This document shows, piece after piece, positions 5,255-11,068 of a stretch of 11,068 nucleotides of DNA (positions within the stretch are counted from its first letter, which is position 1; each line of letters starts with the position of its first letter). Source of the stretch: UBA4661 sp002405405 (GTDB lineage Bacteria; Bacteroidota; Ignavibacteria; Kapaibacteriales; UBA4661); contig DAIUAL010000108.1 of assembly GCA_036847245.1 (NCBI GenBank), positions 1 to 11,068 on the forward strand. The letters run 5' to 3'. The position numbers and the translations under genes are program-made. The notes under the pieces are model-generated. The model saw only the letters and a list, made by a program, of their open reading frames with translations. It was not told where the DNA came from and searched no databases.

Positions 5255-5839
5255 ATGAAACAACAACAGAAAAAACAATCTGTTTGGACGATTGCGAAAG
5301 TACAAAACAAGAAGAATCATCTAACTGACTCTTCTTCCCCTGAAAAACATAGTTCTGCAATCGCAAAAAAACATCCTCTTTCTCAGCTTGATGACACCGA
5401 CATTCGTATTCTCGAAATCTTACAACGTGATGCTAAGCTTACGACCAAAGAGATTGCGTTTCAGATTGATCTTTCTGTTACGCCAGTCTATGAGCGTATC
5501 CGCCGATTAGAGCGCGAAGGATTCATCGAAAAATATGTTGCCTTAGTATCGCGCACTCATGCGGAAAAATCACTGATTGTTCATTGCTTCCTTTCGCTGA
5601 AAGAACATTCCAAACCGATTATCAGCAAGTTCGACCGCGACATCGCTCTCATTCCCGAAGTCATGGAATGTTACAATATTGCGGGGCAATTTGATTACTT
5701 ACTCAAAGTCGTGGTTGCTGATATGAACGAGTATCAGCTGTTTATGCAAAAACTTGCCGATTTTGATAGCATTGTCAATGTGCAAACATCATTTGTTCTC
5801 CGCGAAGTGAAGTACACCACCGAACTGCACTTGCGGTGA
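5255..5839 (+). CDS. Lrp/AsnC-family transcriptional regulator with N-terminal extension
   Basis: Residues 45-95 (LDDTDIRILEILQRDAKLTT onward) are the classic Lrp winged helix-turn-helix, including SVTPVYERIRRLEREGFI. Residues about 105-190 form the RAM ligand-binding domain, with the GQFDYLLKV core and the closing FVLREVKYTTEL. Family members normally begin at LDxxD with about 150-160 residues. This one is 194 because of a polar, Gln/Lys/Ser-rich head of 44 residues. No other start is available nearer the domain, so the extension is probably real. Such proteins form octamers, bind palindromic AT-rich sites and sense amino acids. Placement divergent from ahcY suggests control of ahcY and of itself, in line with a sulfur amino-acid or methyl-cycle role. 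No Shine-Dalgarno precedes ATG 5255. The exact ligand cannot be told. Confidence 0.93.
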   Translation: MKQQQKKQSVWTIAKVQNKKNHLTDSSSPEKHSSAIAKKHPLSQLDDTDIRILEILQRDAKLTTKEIAFQIDLSVTPVYERIRRLEREGFIEKYVALVSRTHAEKSLIVHCFLSLKEHSKPIISKFDRDIALIPEVMECYNIAGQFDYLLKVVVADMNEYQLFMQKLADFDSIVNVQTSFVLREVKYTTELHLR

Positions 5840-5858
5840 TGTATCTTTGTTGTCAGTT

Positions 5859-5879
5859 TTGCGTGCATGTCATACGCAA
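5859..5879 (+). terminator. Weak hairpin after the Lrp-type gene
   Basis: TTGCGT (5859-5864) and ACGCAA (5874-5879) form a 6-bp stem with ATG/CAT pairing inside the loop, 20 bp past the stop. A T-rich but interrupted stretch follows. It may be a partial terminator before the ABC-F gene. Confidence 0.3.
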
Positions 5880-5929
5880 GATGTTCTTGGCTCTTGACTC
5901 TTTATTTTTGATTCTTTGCTCTTTTCTTC

Positions 5930-7882
5930 ATGATTTCACTTTCCAATATCTCACTTGCCCATGCGGGGCATGTTGTGTATGACGGCATTTCTGTTTCGAT
6001 TCGTCCAACCGATAAAGTAGGTCTCACGGGCATCAATGGTGCAGGAAAATCAACACTCTTAAAACTCATTACCGGCACCATGCAAGCTGATGCAGGTACA
6101 ATCTCGATTCCAACCAATGCGCTTATCGGGTACTTGGGGCAAGATGGCGCACCGGATACACACCGTACCGTCTATGACGAGACTGCAACAGTCTTTGGTG
6201 ATGTTCTCCAGAGTGCAGAGCGTGTGAAAACAATCAGTGACGAACTTTCGCGCCGTACCGATCATGATTCAGAAGAGTACTTGGCATTGGTTCATGATCT
6301 CTCCGATGCAAACGATCATTACTTCCGCAGTGGTGGTCAGACACTGCGTGCTGATATTGAGCGCGTGTTGAAAGGTCTTGGCTTTGAACAGGAAGACTTG
6401 GATCGTCCACTTATGGAATTCAGCGGTGGCTGGCGTATGCGGGTGGAATTGGCAAAACTCTTATTGCAACAATGCGACTATTTACTCTTGGATGAACCAA
6501 CGAATCACTTGGATATTGACTCTTTGCGATGGCTCGAACAGTACTTGCAGTCATGGACGAAAGCTCTTGTGCTTATTTCTCATGATCGTGCTTTTCTTGA
6601 TGCGATTACCAAACGTACAGTCGAAGTATCATTCGGCAAACTCTATGATTATCCTTTTCCCTATTCCCGCTATGTCGAAGAGCGTGCCTTACGCCGCGAA
6701 CAACAGTTACGCGCCTTTGAAAATCAACAAAAAGCCATTGCCGATACTGAGCGATTTATCGAACGCTTTCGCTACAAAGCCACAAAAGCAGTTCAAGTGC
6801 AATCGCGTATTAAACAGTTAGACAAAATTGATCGCATTCAAGTCGAGGATGAAGATAATACCGCGATTGAATTTCGCTTCCCGCCTGCTCCACGCTCCGG
6901 TCGTGTCGTCGTTGAAACGCAAAACCTTAACAAATACTACGATGCGGCACATATTCTCAAGAATATCAATTTTGCTATCGAGCGTGGCGAAAAAATTGCA
7001 TTTGTCGGACGTAATGGCGAGGGCAAATCAACTCTGTCGAAAATCATTGCGGGTGTTGAGACATACATGGGTACACTGACACTTGGTCATAATGTTTCAG
7101 TCGGCTATTATGCACAGCATCAAGCAGAGTTACTTGATCCGAATTTGAGTGTTTTTGATGTGATTGATCGCACAGCGCAAGGCGATATTCGCGTCTATAT
7201 CCGCGATATTTTAGGTGCATTTCTCTTCAGTGGCGAAAGTGTCAATAAAAAAGTCAAAGTTCTTTCCGGTGGTGAAAAATCGCGTCTTGCCTTAGCAAAA
7301 CTTTTGCTTGAACCATGCAATCTGTTAGTGCTTGATGAGCCGACGAATCACCTTGACATGCGCTCGAAAGATGTCTTAAAACAAGCTCTGCTGGACTTTG
7401 AGGGTGCCGTGTTGGTGGTATCGCATGATCGGGAATTCCTCACCGGATTAGTAACCAAAGTTGTGGAATTTAAGCATGGTGTTCTGCGTGAATATGTTGG
7501 CGATATGAGTGAATTTCTTGCTACCAAAGAGCGCGAAGAACAAGCAGTATTGACACTGATCCAACAAGAACTCACCCGCCCGAACGAGATTGGGCAAGAG
7601 ACACGCACGGACTCGCAAGCACAGCGCGAAGCCACAAAGCAGCGTCAACGCGAAGAGCGGCGCATCAAGCGGCGCATTGAAGAAGTGGAAACATTGATTG
7701 CGCAACATGAAGAAGATATTGCACAATACGAGCAAGCAATGTCCTCTGCGGATTTCTATTCGCGCTCGGACATGCACGACATTACTGCGCGATATCAACG
7801 CACGAAAGAACAACTCGATACCGTCATGGAAGAATGGAGTACACTCAACGAAGAACTTGAATCTCTTCAAGTAGTTCCGTAA
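5930..7882 (+). CDS. ABC-F family ATPase (Uup/EttA-like ribosome-associated protein)
   Basis: This is a soluble two-domain ATPase without membrane spans, of the class that acts on the ribosome's E site to relieve stalls or adjust translation. Domain 1 has Walker A GINGAGKST (34-42), signature FSGGWRMRVELAK (about 164-176) and Walker B LLLDEPTNHLD with E189. Domain 2 has Walker A GRNGEGKST (360-368), signature LSGGEKSRLALAK (from 445) and Walker B with E470. Both catalytic glutamates are present. The inter-domain linker at about 235-320 is charged and helical (RREQQLRAFENQQKAI), as in ABC-F proteins. Residues about 560-646 form a coiled-coil tail like that of Uup. The length of 650 is normal. 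Nothing in the sequence marks it as a drug-resistance type. It starts behind a pyrimidine-rich leader and may be co-transcribed with the flavoprotein gene 60 bp downstream. Confidence 0.95.
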   Translation: MISLSNISLAHAGHVVYDGISVSIRPTDKVGLTGINGAGKSTLLKLITGTMQADAGTISIPTNALIGYLGQDGAPDTHRTVYDETATVFGDVLQSAERVKTISDELSRRTDHDSEEYLALVHDLSDANDHYFRSGGQTLRADIERVLKGLGFEQEDLDRPLMEFSGGWRMRVELAKLLLQQCDYLLLDEPTNHLDIDSLRWLEQYLQSWTKALVLISHDRAFLDAITKRTVEVSFGKLYDYPFPYSRYVEERALRREQQLRAFENQQKAIADTERFIERFRYKATKAVQVQSRIKQLDKIDRIQVEDEDNTAIEFRFPPAPRSGRVVVETQNLNKYYDAAHILKNINFAIERGEKIAFVGRNGEGKSTLSKIIAGVETYMGTLTLGHNVSVGYYAQHQAELLDPNLSVFDVIDRTAQGDIRVYIRDILGAFLFSGESVNKKVKVLSGGEKSRLALAKLLLEPCNLLVLDEPTNHLDMRSKDVLKQALLDFEGAVLVVSHDREFLTGLVTKVVEFKHGVLREYVGDMSEFLATKEREEQAVLTLIQQELTRPNEIGQETRTDSQAQREATKQRQREERRIKRRIEEVETLIAQHEEDIAQYEQAMSSADFYSRSDMHDITARYQRTKEQLDTVMEEWSTLNEELESLQVVP

Positions 7883-7942
7883 CTTTCGTACCATCATGAT
7901 ACTTTACACATACTGTTTTTCTTCTCTCTCTTCTCCACACTC

Positions 7943-9460
7943 ATGCTTACACCTTTGAACCATTTTGCTCACTATGATATTTGTGTTATCGGCGGCGGTC
8001 CTTCGGGCTATGCGGCGGCAATTCGTGCCCTTGATTTTGGTAAAAAAGTTCTTTTGATCGAAAAAGATTTAGTGGGCGGTGCAGGTATTTTTCGTGGAGC
8101 ACTTTCATCGAAAACATTGTGGGAATTATCACGTGATGCTCGAAGATTACGCTTTCAAGATCGTGGCTATAAAATCGATGGCATGCACTTTACCTTTCAA
8201 GAAATGATGGAGTCTATGCGCCAAGCAATTGACACGCGCCACCGTCAGCTCATGGATCAAATCACCATGCTCCAAACCTATTATCGCAGTGATAATTTTC
8301 GCTTTGCAAAGGGCTTTGGTAAAATGATTACACCCAACATTGTTGAAATTACTACCCCCACAACCTGCGAACGGATCTCGTGTGATTATATTATTCTCTC
8401 TACCGGCAGTACACCACGCAAATTACCGCATATTCCTATAGACGAAGAGATTATCATGACCAGTGATGGTGTGCACGATCTTGATGAGTTTCCCGAAAGT
8501 ATGGTCGTGCTTGGCGCGGGTGTAATTGGTTGTGAATTCGCAACCATCTTTTCCAATTTTGGTGCAACAGATGTTCGACTGATTGATAAGGCAGATCGTA
8601 TTCTTCCCTTTGAAGATCCAGATATTTCCGAAATTATCACGACCAATCTTGAAGCGAATGGCGTTACAATTCACCGCAATGCTTCACTCAAATCGATGAG
8701 TATCGTTGATAGTCATGTTGAGTATATCCTACAATACACAGATGGTACAATGCAAACCTATCATGTCGAAAAGGCGCTGGTTTCCGTAGGACGTGTGGCT
8801 AATACTAAAGGTATCGGCATCGAAGATGTCGGTGTAGAAGTCGATGCCGGCGGCAATGTGGTTGCTGACAAAGATGGTCGCACAAGTATTCCCAACATTT
8901 TTGCAGTCGGTGATCTCACAGCAGATATTTGTTTAGTCAATGTTGGTGAAGTCGAGGGACGCCATGTCGTGGAAACGATTTGCAATCCGCATCATGGTAA
9001 AAGCATTAGCCATGGGAATGTTTCAACCATCATGTTCTTACGCCCTGAGGTGGCAGGTGTTGGCATGAATGAGCAAACTGCGCGACAATCCGGCAAACCG
9101 TATCGTGTTGCCAAATTGAGCTATGAGTATATCAATCGTGCTATTGCGATGCGGAGTATGCGTGGTTTTGTCAAAATTCTTGTAACAGACGATGAAGAAA
9201 TGCGTTTACTTGGAATGCGCATTGTAGGTGAGCAATCATCGAGTGCAATACAAGCGGCGGCTCTGTTGATTTCGATGAATAAAGGTATTGCAGAATTATC
9301 GGAACTCATCCACCCGCACCCCTCAATCACCGAAGGCGTTCAGGAGTGCGTGCGTATGCTTTTAGGAACATCTATTATCAAACCACAGGTTTTCAAAACT
9401 CATCTGAAATGCCATCGTTATGTCGATGGTCAAGAGTACGAAATTGATTGTTATGCGTGA
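7943..9460 (+). CDS. FAD/NAD-dependent oxidoreductase of the Lpd/SthA family lacking both redox cysteines
   Basis: The fold is class I pyridine nucleotide-disulfide oxidoreductase. It shows an FAD loop GGGPSG (17-22) with E40, an NAD loop VLGAGVIGCEF, a second FAD contact in the NIFAVGD segment, and a C-terminal dimerisation domain. The NAD-side strand ends LIDK, and the acidic Asp suggests NAD(H) over NADPH. The catalytic pair of the family is present as H459 and E464 (HPHPSITE). The disulfide site normally reads GGTCLNVGCIPSK; here it is GGAGIFRGALSSK, so the two cysteine positions are G48 and A53. It therefore cannot be a normal dihydrolipoamide dehydrogenase or mercuric reductase. The nearest described behaviour is that of SthA, a soluble transhydrogenase without the redox disulfide. 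No 2-oxoacid dehydrogenase genes are adjacent. The substrate is unknown. Confidence 0.88.
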   Translation: MLTPLNHFAHYDICVIGGGPSGYAAAIRALDFGKKVLLIEKDLVGGAGIFRGALSSKTLWELSRDARRLRFQDRGYKIDGMHFTFQEMMESMRQAIDTRHRQLMDQITMLQTYYRSDNFRFAKGFGKMITPNIVEITTPTTCERISCDYIILSTGSTPRKLPHIPIDEEIIMTSDGVHDLDEFPESMVVLGAGVIGCEFATIFSNFGATDVRLIDKADRILPFEDPDISEIITTNLEANGVTIHRNASLKSMSIVDSHVEYILQYTDGTMQTYHVEKALVSVGRVANTKGIGIEDVGVEVDAGGNVVADKDGRTSIPNIFAVGDLTADICLVNVGEVEGRHVVETICNPHHGKSISHGNVSTIMFLRPEVAGVGMNEQTARQSGKPYRVAKLSYEYINRAIAMRSMRGFVKILVTDDEEMRLLGMRIVGEQSSSAIQAAALLISMNKGIAELSELIHPHPSITEGVQECVRMLLGTSIIKPQVFKTHLKCHRYVDGQEYEIDCYA

Positions 9461-9485
9461 TGTATAGCATGCGAAAAGTAAAGTT

Positions 9486-10619
9486 CTACTCTAATGCCTG
9501 ATCGATATCAGCAATTAAATCTTCAACATCTTCGATACCGACAGACAAGCGAATCAATGATGTTGTAATACCTAACCGCTCACGTGTTTCTACGGGAACG
9601 CTACCATGCGTCATACCGACAGGATAGCACACCAAGGACTCAACACCGCCCAATGACTCAGCCAGCGTGAATACTTTGACTCGCTTAGCAAAGGAACGAG
9701 CTTTTTCTTCTGTGCCAAGCTCAAGAGAAATCATCGCACCAAAATCACGCATTTGACGTTTAGCAAGAGTATGTTGCGGATGCGACTCCAAACCCGGATA
9801 GTACACTTTATGAATAGCAGGATGCTTTGCACAAAATTCTGCAATGGCTTTTGCATTCTCGCAATGCTGTTTCATACGTACAGCAAGCGTTTTAATCGAA
9901 CGTAAACAGAGCCAACAATCAAAGGGTCCGGGAATTGCACCGGCAGCATTCTGTAAGAAGCGCAGTTGATCCGCGATGTCGGTACGATTGGTAACAACCA
10001 CTCCACTCACCAAGTCCGAATGACCGCCCAAATACTTCGTTGCAGAGTGCAAAACAATGTCAGCACCAAGCGTGAGCGGTGTTTGTAAATACGGACTCAT
10101 GAAAGTATTATCAACAACCATCATTGCACCTGCTGACGTAGCAATCTGCGCAACAGCAGAGAGATCAGTAAGCATCATCATCGGATTCGTTGGCGACTCT
10201 GTGTAAATCATTTTTGTATTGGGTTGGAGTGCCGAACGGACATTCTCCGGATTAGTCATATCAACATAGGTGAAGTGCATTCCCATGCGCCGAAGAATTT
10301 TATCAAAGAGTCGAAATGTACCGCCATACATATCTTCGGCGGCAACAACATGATCGCCTGCCGAAAGCATTTTCATAATGGTATCAATCGCTGCAAGCCC
10401 ACTGGCAAAAGCAAAACCATGCGTTCCTTGCTCCAATGCGGCAATATTTTCTTCCCATTTTTGCCGAGTAAGATTATGGGTACGGGCATATTCAAATCCT
10501 TTATGTTCACCAATACCTGACTGTGCGTATGTTGAGGTTTGATATAATGGCACTGTTACTGCACCGGTAAGTTCGTCCGGCTCTTGACCAACATGAATAG
10601 CTTTTGTTGAAAAATTCAT
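9486..10619 (-). CDS. metB: Cystathionine gamma-synthase/gamma-lyase family PLP enzyme
   Basis: The 377 residues cover the whole Cys/Met-metabolism PLP family from the FSTKAIHVGQEPD start to a C-terminal IEDVEDLIADIDQAL. The PLP lysine is K195 in HSATKYLGGHSD. VVDNTF upstream holds the cofactor-binding Asp, and YARTHNLTR replaces the usual YxRxxNPT. SLGGVESL and the GIEDVEDL block are intact. The reaction is either cystathionine formation from an activated homoserine ester and cysteine, or cleavage of cystathionine; sequence alone does not separate them, so the symbol is tentative. Homocysteine released by the AhcY encoded nearby links it to sulfur amino-acid metabolism. It follows deoC by 44 bp on the same strand. 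It has no Shine-Dalgarno and a pyrimidine-rich leader, and it ends in TAG. Confidence 0.9.
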   Translation of the reverse strand: MNFSTKAIHVGQEPDELTGAVTVPLYQTSTYAQSGIGEHKGFEYARTHNLTRQKWEENIAALEQGTHGFAFASGLAAIDTIMKMLSAGDHVVAAEDMYGGTFRLFDKILRRMGMHFTYVDMTNPENVRSALQPNTKMIYTESPTNPMMMLTDLSAVAQIATSAGAMMVVDNTFMSPYLQTPLTLGADIVLHSATKYLGGHSDLVSGVVVTNRTDIADQLRFLQNAAGAIPGPFDCWLCLRSIKTLAVRMKQHCENAKAIAEFCAKHPAIHKVYYPGLESHPQHTLAKRQMRDFGAMISLELGTEEKARSFAKRVKVFTLAESLGGVESLVCYPVGMTHGSVPVETRERLGITTSLIRLSVGIEDVEDLIADIDQALE

Positions 10620-10663
10620 AACATATGGAAAGAAAGTAGTAGAAACGTATATAATAAAACTGT

Positions 10664-11068
10664 TTAGTCTCCTGCCACATTAGTTGGCGTATGTACTCCA
10701 CCGCACTCTGCTACCAATGCCGCTCCACTACTTGTTCCCAAGCGATCAGCACCGACAGCAATAAGATCCAATGCGGTCTGCAAACTGCGGATACCACCTG
10801 ATGCTTTGATTTTCACATGTGGTTCGCAATGTTCACGCATAAGTTTAATATCATCAACCGTTGCACCTCCACCGGCAAATCCCGTTGATGTTTTGATAAA
10901 ATCAGCACCACTGGTATTGACAATACCGCATATTGAACGCTTTTCTTCATCGGTGAGCAAGGATGTTTCAATAATAACTTTCAGCAGAGCTCCCTTTTTG
11001 TGCGTAGCATTCGCAACCCCTGTTATATCATGAAGAACTAAGTCATGACGACCTGATTTCATAATACC
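10664..11068 (-). CDS. deoC: Deoxyribose-phosphate aldolase, C-terminal part (runs off the right edge)
   Basis: The enzyme splits 2-deoxyribose-5-phosphate into glyceraldehyde-3-phosphate and acetaldehyde in deoxynucleoside breakdown. Seen in order are LLKVIIETSLLTDEEK, then GADFIKTSTGF with the Schiff-base lysine, GGATVDDIKLM, and KASGGIRS with the second conserved lysine that lowers the pKa of the first. The closing GTSSGAAL is the phosphate-binding end of the barrel. The reading frame continues without a stop to the window edge, so the ATG at 11060-11062 is internal, and roughly the first 40% of the gene is missing. The tail ECGGVHTPTNVAGD is slightly longer than usual. It lies 44 bp before the cystathionine enzyme gene, possibly in one transcript. 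Confidence 0.95.
   Translation of the reverse strand, partial: GIMKSGRHDLVLHDITGVANATHKKGALLKVIIETSLLTDEEKRSICGIVNTSGADFIKTSTGFAGGGATVDDIKLMREHCEPHVKIKASGGIRSLQTALDLIAVGADRLGTSSGAALVAECGGVHTPTNVAGD

Noticed and set aside
4744..5328. A 194-codon open frame on the plus strand opposite the start of ahcY.
   Set aside because: It overlaps the well-supported ahcY gene antisense, and its Ser/Arg/Phe-rich text looks like a shadow of an Ala/Lys-rich coding strand.
7448..7897. A 149-codon minus-strand frame opposite the end of the ABC-F gene.
   Set aside because: It is rich in Phe, Cys and Arg, the usual reverse image of the Glu/Lys/Gln-rich coiled-coil tail of the ABC-F protein.

Overview
The window is a piece of bacterial chromosome of moderate G+C. 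It divides into an accessory stretch on the left (about 1-3650) and a conserved metabolic and housekeeping stretch on the right (about 3720-11068). The conserved genes start at ATG without a Shine-Dalgarno motif, often behind a pyrimidine-rich leader. This fits the Bacteroidota/Chlorobiota (Ignavibacteria/Kapabacteria) sphere, but the assignment is tentative because no rRNA or marker tree is available here.

Left region. On the minus strand lies the N-terminal half of an MmeI-like (type IIL) restriction-modification enzyme. It has the nuclease triad D65-X9-E75-X-K77 and the GAHYTSE motif. An in-frame TAG at 77-79 cuts it off immediately before the SAM-binding motif DPACGSGNF, which is still readable in the same frame at the window edge. 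Upstream of it on the same strand is a coiled-coil protein with two membrane spans. Next come a plus-strand coding remnant that ends inside a hairpin repeat, an unrecognised 105-residue protein, a second minus-strand coding remnant, and a small coiled-coil protein built on 21-bp tandem repeats. Two tiny plus-strand membrane proteins follow, closed by a strong hairpin. None of the small proteins is recognised. Several of these left-region genes do have Shine-Dalgarno sequences, unlike the genes to the right.

Right region. S-adenosylhomocysteine hydrolase (ahcY, minus) is divergent from an Lrp/AsnC regulator (plus). Their 128-bp intergenic region carries two inverted repeats that look like Lrp-family operators. 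Then come a two-domain ABC-F ATPase and a flavoprotein of the dihydrolipoamide dehydrogenase/SthA family that lacks both redox cysteines. On the minus strand are a cystathionine gamma-synthase/lyase-type PLP enzyme and, running off the right edge, deoxyribose-phosphate aldolase (deoC).

How the genes fit together. AhcY releases homocysteine from the methyl cycle, and the PLP enzyme makes or cleaves cystathionine, so sulfur amino-acid metabolism is the common thread. The Lrp-type gene is well placed to control ahcY and itself. The left region looks like a decaying defence or accessory patch: one restriction enzyme gene is broken and at least two other coding remnants are visible. I see no rRNA, tRNA, CRISPR array, transposase or complete new system.
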